Positions 7,925 to 17,200 of a stretch of 64,000 bases of DNA are shown in pieces. Position 1 is the first letter of the stretch; each line of letters opens with the position of its first letter. A model generated the notes under the pieces. That model had not been told where the DNA came from. It searched no databases and worked only from the letters and a program-made list of their open reading frames with translations. The DNA is from Nocardia yamanashiensis NBRC 100130 (GTDB lineage Bacteria > Actinomycetota > Actinomycetes > Mycobacteriales > Mycobacteriaceae). A program made the position numbers and the translations under genes. Location: NCBI RefSeq assembly GCF_001613325.1, contig NZ_BDCD01000017.1:124001-188000 (forward strand). The letters run 5' to 3'.

Positions 7925-8647
7925 GTGGAAGCGCGCACGGGAACCAGGTCGACACGACGACCGGACCCTGCGTTGGAGTTGCAGGACGACCCGCAGGAAC
8001 TGATGCCGCGTCGCCGCCCGACGCAGGAACGGTCCAAACGCAAGTTCGACGCCCTGCTCCAGTCCTCCCGGGAGCTGCTGGTCGAGGTCGGTTTCGAATC
8101 GTTCACCTGTGAGGAAGTGGCGGCCCGCGCCGAGGTGCCGATCGGCACGCTCTACCAGTTCTTCGCCAACAAGTACGTGATCGTCTGCGAGCTGAATCGC
8201 CAAGACCTGGTGGCGGTTTCCCAGGAACTGTCCGAATTTCATGGCGAGATCCCGTCGATGGACTGGCTCCGCCACATGAACGCCCTGGTGGATCATCTCG
8301 CCGATCTGTGGATGACCGACCCGTCGCGCCGCGAGGTCTGGCTGGCCATGCAGTCCACGCCCTCGACCCGTGCGACGGGCGCCATCCACGAGAAGGAATT
8401 CGCCGAAGCGGTGGCCCAGATGCTCCGCCCGCTCATGCCGCGCACGCCCCGCGGCCGCCGTTCCATGATGGCCCAGGTGCTGGTGCACGTCGTCTACTCG
8501 ATGCTGAATTTCTCCGTCCAGGACGGCCTCAGCCACGAGGACGCGGTGGCCGAATTGAAGCGACTCATGGTCGCCTACTTGCTGATTGCCGAGAAGGAGT
8601 CCCGGACCGGCGGCCAGCGCACGCCGGTCGAGCCCGACATGAACTAG
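7925..8647 (+). CDS. TetR-family transcriptional regulator
   Basis: A 240-residue TetR-type repressor. The N-terminal helix-turn-helix domain begins near MPRRRPTQERSKRKFDALL and contains FTCEEVAARAEVPIGTLYQFFANK, the signature with recognition helix VPIGTLYQFF. The C-terminal ligand domain is diverged, so no ligand can be named. I start at GTG 7925; an ATG at 8003 would also keep the whole DNA-binding domain. It converges with acpS and the two stop codons share the palindrome CTAG (8644-8647). It does not look like mycobacterial FasR as I remember that sequence, so I do not call it the fas regulator. Confidence 0.85.
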   Translation: MEARTGTRSTRRPDPALELQDDPQELMPRRRPTQERSKRKFDALLQSSRELLVEVGFESFTCEEVAARAEVPIGTLYQFFANKYVIVCELNRQDLVAVSQELSEFHGEIPSMDWLRHMNALVDHLADLWMTDPSRREVWLAMQSTPSTRATGAIHEKEFAEAVAQMLRPLMPRTPRGRRSMMAQVLVHVVYSMLNFSVQDGLSHEDAVAELKRLMVAYLLIAEKESRTGGQRTPVEPDMN

Positions 8648-9066
8648 CCGTTGATCAAGTCCGCTAGCTCACCCGGATCTTCCAGCACCACCATGGCGGC
8701 CGCCGTATCCCCGTCGTGCGTCAGCGACAGATGTACCCGCACCCGCGGCAGGAACTCCGCCGCCAGCCCGTGCAATTTGATACTCGGCCGCCCCCAGGCG
8801 TCATTGACCACCTCGATCAACGGATAGGGGTTGTCCCCGATCTGCGGACTCCGAGCGAACCGAGAAGAGGCCCAAGCCTTGATGACCGCCTCCTTGGCGG
8901 CCCACCGGGTGGCATAACTACGAGCGGGATCAGTGCCCTTGCTTTGGCAATAGCGGCGCTCTCCCGCGGTGAAACTCTCCCGGATCATGGTGGTGCCGGT
9001 GCGTTCCAGTTGTTCGGCGAACTCGGAAATGGTGACCAAGTCCAGTCCGATACCAAGGATCGTCAC
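8644..9066 (-). CDS. acpS: holo-[acyl-carrier-protein] synthase
   Basis: A 140-residue phosphopantetheinyl transferase that attaches 4'-phosphopantetheine from CoA to the ACP domain of the type I fatty acid synthase. The two family motifs are present: GIGLDLVTISEF (Asp ligand for Mg2+) and WAAKEAVIKAW (Glu/Lys). A C-terminal LSLTHDGDTAAAMVV strand completes the fold. Start is GTG at 9066. In mycobacteria acpS directly follows fas; here a 5.1-kb aromatic cluster lies between, closed by a terminator at 9118, so acpS needs its own promoter. A weak resemblance to the fas palindromes (TATGAG-ACT-CCTCGAT, 9069-9084) sits right upstream, too degenerate to claim. Confidence 0.93.
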   Translation of the reverse strand: MTILGIGLDLVTISEFAEQLERTGTTMIRESFTAGERRYCQSKGTDPARSYATRWAAKEAVIKAWASSRFARSPQIGDNPYPLIEVVNDAWGRPSIKLHGLAAEFLPRVRVHLSLTHDGDTAAAMVVLEDPGELADLING

Positions 9067-9117
9067 GGTATGAGACTCCTCGATTCCTCTTGAGTGCTGT
9101 TGTCTGGGCGCAACATA

Positions 9118-9151
9118 CCAGCGGAGCCTACGGTTCCGTAGGCTCCGCTGG
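9118..9151. terminator. strong hairpin terminator closing the aromatic cluster
   Basis: A perfect 16-base-pair stem (9118-9133 with 9136-9151; arm CCAGCGGAGCCTACGG) with a two-base loop. It lies 11 bases after the thioesterase stop and 52 bases before the acpS start, both on the - strand, so it isolates acpS from the cluster upstream. Confidence 0.8.
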
Positions 9152-9161
9152 CGTAGGTTCC

Positions 9162-9989
9162 CTAGCGAGCAGCTGTTTCCAGCGGTTGCGCCAGATCGAT
9201 CTGGCGGGCCGCGTTGGAGATCGCGGTGATCACGCACATGCCGACCGGGCCTTCCCGGTCGTAGAGCACAGCGGACCCGGTGGCCACACCGTCGGCGCTG
9301 AGATGGTTGTCGGTTTCGATGCCGAGATCCGTTCCCCGGGGCAGCCTCGCCAAGGTCAGGGTCAGGTCGGCATTGATGAATCCGACTCCCGCACTGCCCC
9401 AGTTGGTGACGAGGCTGGCGGCCTCGCCCACGATGGCAGCGTGGACGAACGGTGACGGTTCCTCGCCGTCGACCAACGAGATGACCCGCGACCACATCCG
9501 CTTTCGGCTCACGCCCTGGTGCTGTGCCATGTCCATCGACCAGCCCGTGGGGTGGGTGTCGCTGCCGAACAAGGGAACACCGTGCTGTTCGAGCTGGTCG
9601 GCCAGCTCTTCCGGTGGCGTCGGCGGCTGCGCTGCGCGCTGCCAGATCTCCCCTGCGGGCTGCTGCGACACCTTGAGGAAGACGGCACTCGCGCGAGCGA
9701 ACTCGATTCCCCCGGAGGACAACACCGCGTCGGCGACCCTGATCCGATTTCCGGCTCGCACTTCGGTTGTCGATACCCGCAGCGGTGCGGCCGGCGCGGG
9801 TTTGAACATGTCGATGGTCAATCGTGCGGGCCGGAACCCTTCCCAGCCGTGGTTGCTTTCCAGCTCACGGGCCAGCAAGCCGCACACAGCGGGCCCACTG
9901 ATCGTTCGATTGCTCCACGGGCTGGTGGCGAGCGGCGTCGGTACGAATTCGCCCTCGCCGGTCCGGTCGAAGAAGGTCGGTCTGTTCAT
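9162..9989 (-). CDS. acyl-CoA thioesterase-like double-hotdog protein
   Basis: A 275-residue protein with two hotdog-like halves, as in TesB-type acyl-CoA thioesterases. The N-terminal half has SPWSNRTISGPAVCGLLARELE and LTIDMFKPAPAAPLRVSTTEVR; the second half has SPFVHAAIVGEAASLVTNWG and INADLTLTLARLP. Hydrolysis of a CoA thioester is likely by family; the substrate is unknown. The ATG at 9989 has GGAG eight bases upstream. It is the last gene of a - strand run with the two flavin monooxygenases and the ring-cleavage dioxygenase, 35 bases after the preceding gene, and ends at a strong terminator. Confidence 0.78.
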   Translation of the reverse strand: MNRPTFFDRTGEGEFVPTPLATSPWSNRTISGPAVCGLLARELESNHGWEGFRPARLTIDMFKPAPAAPLRVSTTEVRAGNRIRVADAVLSSGGIEFARASAVFLKVSQQPAGEIWQRAAQPPTPPEELADQLEQHGVPLFGSDTHPTGWSMDMAQHQGVSRKRMWSRVISLVDGEEPSPFVHAAIVGEAASLVTNWGSAGVGFINADLTLTLARLPRGTDLGIETDNHLSADGVATGSAVLYDREGPVGMCVITAISNAARQIDLAQPLETAAR

Positions 9990-10024
9990 CAGGTGGTCTC
10001 CGTTCTCGTTGTGTTCCGGCGCGA

Positions 10025-11218
10025 TCAGAAGGTGAGGCCGTCGTCAACGCCCAGACGTCGCCGCCCCCACGCGGATACGCTGCGCTCGAACTCGAACATG
10101 GCGTGCTGGGCGACGGCGTGCACATCCCGCCAGTGCCGTTGCAGCACATCGGTTTCCGTAAGTCCCGAGGCGCCGGAGGCCAGGAAGACCGATTCCACGG
10201 CCTCCACGCACAACCGCACCGCGAGTGCGAAGTCACGCCGGTTGCGCGAGCGGACCTCGGCGATACCTGCCCGAGCTTCGGTCGCCTCCAACACGGAAGT
10301 CATTGCCCGGCGCAGTATTTGCTCCGCGGCATCGACGCGCGCTTCCGCTTCGCCCAGCTTGATCTGTTTTTGGAGTTCGGCCGCAGCCGCCGCACCGGTG
10401 TAGGCGTGGCTCCGGGTGCGCGTGCGATCCACCCACGCATCGATGGCGCCGCGCGCGATGCCCACCGCGGGCGCGGCGAGATACGCGGGCCAGGTCGCAT
10501 CCAATGGCGTCCGGTAGATCGGATCCACGCGATGCCATCCACCCGGCGTCGTCCCGTCCTGCTGTTCAGAGAATCGGAGCAGGCGATGGGAGGGAACGAA
10601 AACATCCTCGATATCGACGCTGCAGGTGCCGGTCCCGGACAACCCGATGGTCTTCCAGTCCTCGACGATGCGGTACTGCCCCTTGGGAATCAGCATCGAG
10701 TACAGCTCGGGTTGTCCCGCCGGATCATGCTCCGCGGCAAGCGGCGATTTCACGACGATCCAGTCGGCGTGGTGCACACCGGACAAGAACCGCCACCGAC
10801 CGGAGCGTATGAACGCACCCTCCGGAACACGCTCCGCGCTGGGACCGCCCACGGCGGACGTGCACGCGACCGCCTCGGGATTAGGACCCCAGACATCGTC
10901 CTGCGCAAGCGGATCGAACAAGGCGAGATTCCAGTTGTGGCTGATGTAGACGCCCATGGTCCAGGCCGCGGAACCGCAGGCCCGGCCGATTTCGCTGACG
11001 ACATCGAGCTGAGTGGCGAGGGGTAGCTGCGCTCCGCCCCAGGTGCGCGGCTGGGATACGCGCGGCAATCCGGATTCCAGGAACATCGCGAATACGTCGT
11101 CGGGTAGCCGACGCAGCTTCGCGATATCGGCGGCCCGGCCGTACAGCTGATCGCGTAGCAGCCCGGCTCGTTCCAGAGCCTCGGCCTCGGTGATGTCCAC
11201 GGTGGTGAATGTCTTCAC
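10025..11218 (-). CDS. acyl-CoA-dehydrogenase-fold flavin monooxygenase
   Basis: A 397-residue protein with the acyl-CoA dehydrogenase fold but the sequence style of class D flavin monooxygenases (HsaA, HpaB, DszC, indole oxygenases). Supporting blocks are GRACGSAAWTMGVYISHNW, GRWRFLSGVHHADWIVV, DWKTIGLSGTGTCSVDIEDVFVP and the C-terminal helical region ending FASGASGLTE-like (SVFLASGASGLTETDVLQRHWRD), where dehydrogenases would carry a catalytic Glu. Such enzymes need reduced FMN or FAD from a separate reductase, and none is encoded nearby. GTG at 11218 is chosen; an AGAGA lies upstream. The upstream gene ends 19 bases before this start, so the two are surely co-transcribed. Confidence 0.8.
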   Translation of the reverse strand: MKTFTTVDITEAEALERAGLLRDQLYGRAADIAKLRRLPDDVFAMFLESGLPRVSQPRTWGGAQLPLATQLDVVSEIGRACGSAAWTMGVYISHNWNLALFDPLAQDDVWGPNPEAVACTSAVGGPSAERVPEGAFIRSGRWRFLSGVHHADWIVVKSPLAAEHDPAGQPELYSMLIPKGQYRIVEDWKTIGLSGTGTCSVDIEDVFVPSHRLLRFSEQQDGTTPGGWHRVDPIYRTPLDATWPAYLAAPAVGIARGAIDAWVDRTRTRSHAYTGAAAAAELQKQIKLGEAEARVDAAEQILRRAMTSVLEATEARAGIAEVRSRNRRDFALAVRLCVEAVESVFLASGASGLTETDVLQRHWRDVHAVAQHAMFEFERSVSAWGRRRLGVDDGLTF

Positions 11219-11237
11219 GGCAAGTCTCTTTCGATGA

Positions 11238-12509
11238 TCACGCGGCGAGGCGGGCGTTGCGCGCGGCAACACGCTGGATATAGCGGTACGCACCGATGGG
11301 ATCCAGAATCCAGTCGAGGGCATCGGCCGGATCGTCCATGCAGTGCCCGAATCTGTCCGCGATCTCGCCGTATTTGGACGCCGCGATATGCAGCTCCGAA
11401 GTGTGCGGTAAGGCCGGTCCGAGGAGTTGATTGGTGAACGCCGTAGCAGGTCCGCCGATCTTCCAGAACTCCTCGAATGCTCCGGTCATGAATCGCCGGT
11501 CGAATGGGCCGTCATGCCGGATGATGGCCTGCAAGTAGGCATCCGCGCACTTGTTGGCATTGTTGGCGCCCTGCGCCGACAGCGGATCGTTGACGACGAT
11601 CGCGTCGGCCATGCCGAGGACCTCGGCACCCGAGGGCAAGGTCGCGATCGGATTCCGCACCCGCGGCGTGATGCTCCCCGCCAGCACGGCATTTTCATCG
11701 ATCAGTGCGATATCCGAAGCACGCTGCGCTTCTTCGGGCAGATGCTGCGACAGGAACGCGATCGCACTGGCAAGTTTCCGATCCGGCCGCTCCGCCGACC
11801 GCGACCAGAGGTCCATCGGCCGGCCCGGGACCGCTTCGAACAGCATGATGTCGCATTCGCCCTGCGCGGTCAGCGCCGGATAGGTGAGGTATTCGCCATA
11901 GCCGGGAATCAGGCTGAATTCGATCGCGCTGCTTGCGGACGGTCGCCGCAGCCCGCTCACATAGAACATCGCGAGCGAACGTTGCGGTTCACGATACGGC
12001 GACAGTTCGGCGTTCGTTTCGAAAAGCTGTGTGATCGAACCTTTCCCGGCGGCGACTATCACCAGATCGCTGGACCTCGCGTACCGCTCGAGGGATTCGA
12101 CGGTGGCCGTCTCGATCCGCAGATCTCCCCCGAGCCGCTCGAATTCCGTCATCCAGCGCGGCATCTTCAGTCGCTGGTCGATCGACCGTGCGGGTCGTTC
12201 GAAGGTCGCCGACCAGGCGTTGACGGGCGTGTCCGGCAAGCCTTCCAGAAAGACGGAGAACCGCATTCCGTCGATTGTCGGGCATTGCCGGTCCCAGAAA
12301 TTGATCCCGAGTGCGCGTTCGAATCCCTGTGCGGTGTCGAACATGCACTGACTGGACATGACGTGCCCGTCGCGAATCTCGTCCGGAGTGCGATCGGAAA
12401 CGATGGTGACATCGAATCCGAACCGGCGCAGTCCGATCCCCAGCGATAGACCTGCTTGACCGGCCCCCACGATCGTGATGCTGCCGCGTGTACTGACTGC
12501 TCTTTTCAT
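11238..12509 (-). CDS. StyA-like styrene/indole monooxygenase family oxidoreductase
   Basis: A 423-residue flavoprotein of the group E monooxygenases (StyA, IndA, about 415 residues). The N-terminal FAD fold is SITIVGAGQAGLSLGIGLRR, giving GxGxxG. The family-typical block SQCMFDTAQGFERALGINFW and the late GDA-like block VLGMADAIVVNDPLSAQGANNANKCAD are present. Such enzymes epoxidise styrene or indole using FADH2 supplied by a partner reductase, StyB, which I do not find in the window. The ATG at 12509 has GGGGA seven bases upstream. It lies in the run with an extradiol dioxygenase, suggesting two monooxygenation steps before ring cleavage of an aromatic compound; the substrate is not known. 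Confidence 0.82.
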   Translation of the reverse strand: MKRAVSTRGSITIVGAGQAGLSLGIGLRRFGFDVTIVSDRTPDEIRDGHVMSSQCMFDTAQGFERALGINFWDRQCPTIDGMRFSVFLEGLPDTPVNAWSATFERPARSIDQRLKMPRWMTEFERLGGDLRIETATVESLERYARSSDLVIVAAGKGSITQLFETNAELSPYREPQRSLAMFYVSGLRRPSASSAIEFSLIPGYGEYLTYPALTAQGECDIMLFEAVPGRPMDLWSRSAERPDRKLASAIAFLSQHLPEEAQRASDIALIDENAVLAGSITPRVRNPIATLPSGAEVLGMADAIVVNDPLSAQGANNANKCADAYLQAIIRHDGPFDRRFMTGAFEEFWKIGGPATAFTNQLLGPALPHTSELHIAASKYGEIADRFGHCMDDPADALDWILDPIGAYRYIQRVAARNARLAA

Positions 12510-12610
12510 CCATTTCCCCGATCTGGATCAATACGTCGTCGCGCCGGACGGCTGACGACAGAGCTGCGGTGAGGTCCCCCAACCAAGATCCCCGGTCCGC
12601 CCCCATTGGT

Positions 12611-12630
12611 CCGTGCCGCTTTCGGCACGG
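12611..12630. other. intra-operon hairpin
   Basis: A perfect 8-base-pair stem CCGTGCCG/CGGCACGG with loop CTTT, between the dioxygenase stop (12657) and the StyA-like start (12509). No T tract follows on the - strand. It may be a partial terminator or a processing site that sets the ratio of dioxygenase to the later gene products. The 147-base gap holds nothing else I can name. Confidence 0.4.
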
Positions 12631-12656
12631 AAGTTCTCGAATACGCAGGCCGCGAG

Positions 12657-13559
12657 CTAGGCGATCGGCCGGATGATTCCCGGCGCGGTGTCCATGGCGG
12701 TTTGCGTATAGCGGTGTCCCCAGTAGCTGGGTTTGTTGTACGTGCGAGCCACCCAGCTCAAGTCGTCGACGACGAGACCGCCGTGGCCCAGTTCGATCTG
12801 CAGGCCGGAAGGGCTGCCGATGTACACGGAGGTCATCAGGTCGTTGGTGTGCCGGCCCAGCGTCTGCATGATCTGGGTGTTGTTGCGCGACAACAGGTCG
12901 ATGGCGCGGCCCAGGTCGTCCATACTCTGGTATTCGAGCATCAGGTGGTTGAAACCGACGTGCCCGGGCAACTCGGCCAGCGCGAGCGAGTGGTGCCGGC
13001 CGTTGATGTGATAGAAGCGAACATTGAAGTAGTCGTTGATGATTCGGTCCGACAGCCGGAATCCGAGGACATCGGCGTAGAAGCGGTTCGCCTCGACGAG
13101 GCTCGGCACCTGGAACACCACGTGACCCAAGCCTTGATCGCCGGTGACGAATCCGCCCCGCATCACCCGGCCGGGCTGAAACGAGTTCGGCGTCGCCGTC
13201 TTTCCCCAGCTCAGTTCATGGCGCAGCCCCCACGGGTCGGAGAACCAGGCGAGTTCCGCTACCTCGCGTTCCTTGGCGAGTGCCTCCTCGGCCCAGTGCA
13301 CCTCGACGCCGCGCTCGGTCAACTGCTCCGCGTAGCCATGGAGATCGGTTTCGTTGGCCACGCCCCAACCCGCGTACCGGAACTCGTCCGCCGCGGCCGG
13401 ATGAATCGCGATCCGGAAGTTGACATCGTCGATCGCCAGCCGTACCGCTCCATCCGGACCGTCTCCGAAGAGCTTGGCGCCCAACAGGTTCGGACCGTAG
13501 CTTCGCCAGTCCTCGAATCGTGGCGACGCGAAGCCGACATACGAAAGTTCTTGAATCAT
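12657..13559 (-). CDS. type I extradiol (ring-cleavage) dioxygenase, VOC fold
   Basis: A 300-residue two-domain vicinal-oxygen-chelate protein of the BphC/HsaC class, which cleaves catechols next to the hydroxyl pair with Fe(II). The metal ligands of the C-terminal domain are readable: His in QGLGHVVFQVP, His in GFNHLMLEYQS and Glu in SGLQIELGHGG. The usual second-shell His and Tyr are also suggested (RHHSLALAE, YIGSPSG). Length fits the family. I chose ATG at 13559 with GGGAG upstream. It is the first gene of the - strand cluster and is divergent from the MarR gene, with palindromic sites between. Confidence 0.85.
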   Translation of the reverse strand: MIQELSYVGFASPRFEDWRSYGPNLLGAKLFGDGPDGAVRLAIDDVNFRIAIHPAAADEFRYAGWGVANETDLHGYAEQLTERGVEVHWAEEALAKEREVAELAWFSDPWGLRHELSWGKTATPNSFQPGRVMRGGFVTGDQGLGHVVFQVPSLVEANRFYADVLGFRLSDRIINDYFNVRFYHINGRHHSLALAELPGHVGFNHLMLEYQSMDDLGRAIDLLSRNNTQIMQTLGRHTNDLMTSVYIGSPSGLQIELGHGGLVVDDLSWVARTYNKPSYWGHRYTQTAMDTAPGIIRPIA

Positions 13560-13626
13560 TTGACATCTCCCCGGGACCCGGACTCGCACCGCCGCATCGC
13601 GGTGCCGCCTTTTCACATTAAGCAGA

Positions 13627-13659
13627 CTTGCCAATCACTGGCAAGCCAAACTATTGGTA
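13627..13659. promoter_or_regulatory. operator-like palindromes in the dioxygenase/MarR divergent promoter
   Basis: CTTGCCA (13627-13633) and TGGCAAG (13639-13645) form a perfect seven-base inverted repeat with spacer ATCAC. A third related half-site, ATTGGTAAG, follows at 13652-13660, inverted relative to TTGCCAAT. The sites lie 18-50 bases before the MarR ATG and about 68 bases before the dioxygenase ATG, where a MarR dimer would control both directions. Confidence 0.6.
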
Positions 13660-13676
13660 AGCCCAAGGAAGCTATG

Positions 13677-14129
13677 ATGTGGCGCATGATCCACAGGCCC
13701 GCGGATACCACCCGGACACTTGACACCCGACTCGGATACCTACTGGTCAGAACCGGCATCCGGGTACGTCAGCGCTATGTCAATGCGCTCTCAGCGATCG
13801 GACTGCTACCGAATCAGCATGTGATACTCAGCACGCTGAACGAGCGGGGGCCGAGCCACCAGAAGGAGATCGCCGATCAGATCCGGCTCGATTCCGGCGA
13901 TATCGTGGCTTACCTCGACGGGCTCGAGAAGAGCGGGTTCATCGAGCGCAACCGGGATCCGGCCGATCGCCGACGACAGATCGTCTCGCTGACCGCGACC
14001 GGCGTCGATGTTCTCGTAGTCGCCGATACCACCCTGGACACCGTGGAGGCGGAGACGTTCGCAAGCCTCGGCCGGACCGAGCGAAAAGCCCTGAGCGCCA
14101 CGCTGAACACGCTGTATCAGAACCTGTGA
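13677..14129 (+). CDS. MarR-family regulator of the aromatic cluster
   Basis: A 150-residue winged-helix regulator. The MarR core reads NQHVILSTLNERGPSHQKEIA, recognition helix LDSGDIVAYLDGLEKSGFIE and wing RDPADRRRQIVSLTATGVDVL, which is textbook for the family. Three nearby ATGs exist (13674, 13677, 13686); AAGGAA at 13665-13670 best fits 13677. It is divergent from the dioxygenase gene across an operator-like inverted repeat, so it probably represses the four-gene cluster and itself and is released by a pathway substrate. A terminator follows at 14166. Confidence 0.88.
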   Translation: MWRMIHRPADTTRTLDTRLGYLLVRTGIRVRQRYVNALSAIGLLPNQHVILSTLNERGPSHQKEIADQIRLDSGDIVAYLDGLEKSGFIERNRDPADRRRQIVSLTATGVDVLVVADTTLDTVEAETFASLGRTERKALSATLNTLYQNL

Positions 14130-14165
14130 GAACCCGCCCCGCACGCGAGATAGGCCGACGAACGA

Positions 14166-14202
14166 ACAGTCGCCCCACACCGCAAGGGCGTGGGGCGACT
14201 GT
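14166..14202. terminator. bidirectional hairpin terminator
   Basis: A perfect 13-base-pair stem (arm ACAGTCGCCCCAC) with an 11-base loop, between the convergent MarR gene and fas; it lies 21 bases after the fas stop. Confidence 0.75.
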
Positions 14203-14223
14203 GTTCGGATCACCGGACCGGTA

Positions 14224-17200
14224 TTACCGGCAGGCCGGGCCCTTCGGGACGGCGACGTAGGTCGCGTCCGCTCCCAGGCGGGCGGTCTGGGAGAGCAGGG
14301 TTTCGGCCTCGAGCTGGCGGGACTGCTTGGCCGGGGTGCCGTCGCCGCCGAGGCGGCGGTCGGCGGGGCGTTCGTAGAGCGGGGCGCCGCCGCACATGGC
14401 CTCGGTGAGGCGCTGGCGGCCGGCGAGCTGGCGCTCTTCGGCCCGGCGCTGGTAGGTCTCGCGCTTGTCGGCGTCGGTGATGGCTTCCACGAAGGCCTGG
14501 GGGTGCACGATGGCGACCAGGCCGGAGACGTGGCCGAAGCCGAGGGAGGTGACCAGGCCCGCTTTGAGCGGGAAGCGGTCGCCTACCTGGAGGGACTCGC
14601 GGAGCCAGACCAGGTGGGGGTATGACTTCATCTTCTCGTCGACGCAGTCGAGGCTGCGGTTCGGCGGGATGACGCCCTGTTCGAGGACCTGGCACAGGCC
14701 GATCATCTGGAAGGCCGCCGCGCCGCCCTTCGCGTGACCGGTGAGGGTCTTCTGCGAGATGACGAACAGCGGGTTGCCTTCCGAACGGCCGATGGCGGTG
14801 GCCAGGCGTTCGTGCAGCTCGGACTCGTTGGGATCGTTTGCCGCGGTGGAGGTGTCGTGCTTGGAGACCACCGCGATCTCGTCGGGCGAGACGCCGAGCT
14901 TGCCGAGTTCCTTGGCCAGTCGCGACTCCGGGCCGCCGCGGCCCGCGCCCAGCGCACCCAGGCCGGGGGCCGGGATGGAGGTGTGCACGCCGTCGGCGAA
15001 GGACTGGGCGTAGGCGACCACGCCGAGGACCGGCAGGCCCATTTCCAGGGCCACCGAGCCGCGGGCGAGGAGAACCGTTCCGCCGCCCTGCGATTCGACG
15101 AAGCCGCCGCGGCGGCGATCGTTGGCACGGGAGAAGTAGCGGTCGCTGATGCCCTTGCCCGCCATGACGGCGGAGTCGGCGGTGGCGGACATGTCGCCGA
15201 AGCCCACGATGCCCTCGATGCCGAGGTCGTCGTAGCCGCCGGCCACCACCAGGTCGGCCTTGCCCAGCTTGATCTTGTCCACGCCCTCCTCGACGGAGAC
15301 CGCCGCGGTCGCGCAGGCCGCGACCGGGTGGATCATGCCGCCGTAGGAGCCGACGTAGCTCTGCACCACATGGGCGAGAGCGACGTTGGGCAGCGCCTCC
15401 TGCAGGATGTCGTTGGCGCGCGGCTCACCGAGCAGGTTGTCGATGTAGAGCGAGCGCATCGAGGACATGCCGCCCATGCCGGTGCCCTGGGTGTTGGCGA
15501 CCATCGCCGGATGCACCCAGCTCATGAGTTCCGCGGGGCTGAAGCCGGAGGACAGGAACGCGTCCACGGTGCAGACGATGTTCCACAGCGCCACCCGGTC
15601 CACCGAGGAGGCCATATCGGCGGAGATGCCCCACTTGGTGGGATCCCAGCCGGTCGGGATCTGACCGCCCACGAACCGCGACAGCTTGGTCTTGCGCGGC
15701 ACCCGGATCTCGGTGCCCGCCTTGCGGATCACGTTCCAGTCGCCCGAACCCTCGACCGGCGTGATGACGGTCTGCTCCGGGTTGGCGGCGAAGAACGCGC
15801 GCGCCTCGGCCTCGCTGTTGACGACGAAGGACAGGTCCTTGTCGAGGAACACCGAAGTCAGCAGCGGGATGGCATTGTCGATCATCGCGCCGTCGTCGCC
15901 GTAGCGCCGCACGCCGCAGCGTTCGACCACGGTGTCGTGGTAGCGCTCGGCCAGCTCCGATTCGTCCACGTACTCACCGGATTCGGTGTCGTACCAGCCC
16001 GGCTTGGGATCGTTCTCCCAGGTGACCAGGCCCGTGGTCCAGGCCAGCTCCAGCACGCCCGCGGCGGAGAGCTGATCGGAGACCTCGACCTCGAAGCGGG
16101 TGCGCGCCGAGCCGTAGGGCCCGAGCTCGCCCGCGCCGACGATGACGACCATATCGTCGAGATCGGCGGTGACCGAACCCCATTCGGGGGTGGGCAGCTT
16201 GGAGGACAGGGTCGGCGGGGCCGGCAGCGCCGCGATGGTCGCGACGTCGCTTGCCGCGGCGGCCGCTTCGGCTTCCTCGGCCTCACCGTGCGCACCCTTG
16301 GCGAGCGCGGCGAGATCCAGCTTGGCATTGGCCAATCCACCGGTCAGGTCGATCTGCTGCGGTCCGGCGGCGGTCACCACGCGAGCGCGCGAGGTGCACC
16401 ACTTGAGCAGCTCGTCCGCCATCTGCTGGGTGGACCAGGTCTGCACCCCGGCCGCCTCGACGGCCTCGACCAGCGGATCGTTATGGCCCATCAGCCCGGT
16501 GCCGCGCACCCAGCCGATCAGCGCGTGCACCAGGGTGACCCGCTGCGCCCACGACTTCTCCGCGCGCCACTTGGCGACCACGGCGTCGAGCGCGGCCTTG
16601 GATTCGCCGTACGCGCCGTCGCCGCCGAAGAGGCCGCGGTTGGGCGAACCCGGCAGCACCACATGCAGTTTGGCGTCCACGTCGTGGTCCGCGCCCAGGG
16701 TGGACAGGCCACCGATGAGCCGCTCCACCGACCACAGCAGCACCCGCATCTCCATCTCGGCGCGGGCACCGGCGTCGGAGAGGTCACCGGCCACGCGGGG
16801 CGCGGCGAACGGCATCAGCAGGGTGGGGGTCATCGCCTCCTTGACCAGGATCTTCGCGCCGCCGGCATTGTCGACCTGCTCGTTGCCGACCCAGTCGATC
16901 AAAGCGTCGATATCGCTGTAGGAGGCCATGTTCGCGGGCACCACCCACAGGGTCGCGCCATTGCGGGCGTTCTCGCGATACAGCTTCTTGTAGAAGCTCA
17001 AGCGGGCGTCGTCGAGCTTGGAGGTGGTGACGATGACGGTCGCGCCGCCGCCGAGCAGTCGCCCGGTGGCCGCCGCCGCGATGGAACCCTTACTGGCGCC
17101 GGTGATCACGGCGATATCGGAGGACCAGGCGCCCGGCTCCGCGGCGCTCACCGCGGCCTCGGCAATACTGCCGTAGACCCCGGCCAGCACGGAACGCGCT

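Noticed and set aside
7925..8647. The TetR gene next to acpS as the fas regulator FasR
   Set aside because: Its sequence does not resemble mycobacterial FasR as I know it, and it converges with acpS. Proximity alone is not enough.
9069..9084. A FasR-like site just upstream of acpS
   Set aside because: TATGAG-ACT-CCTCGAT matches the fas palindromes only in part and its two arms are not complementary; too weak to list.
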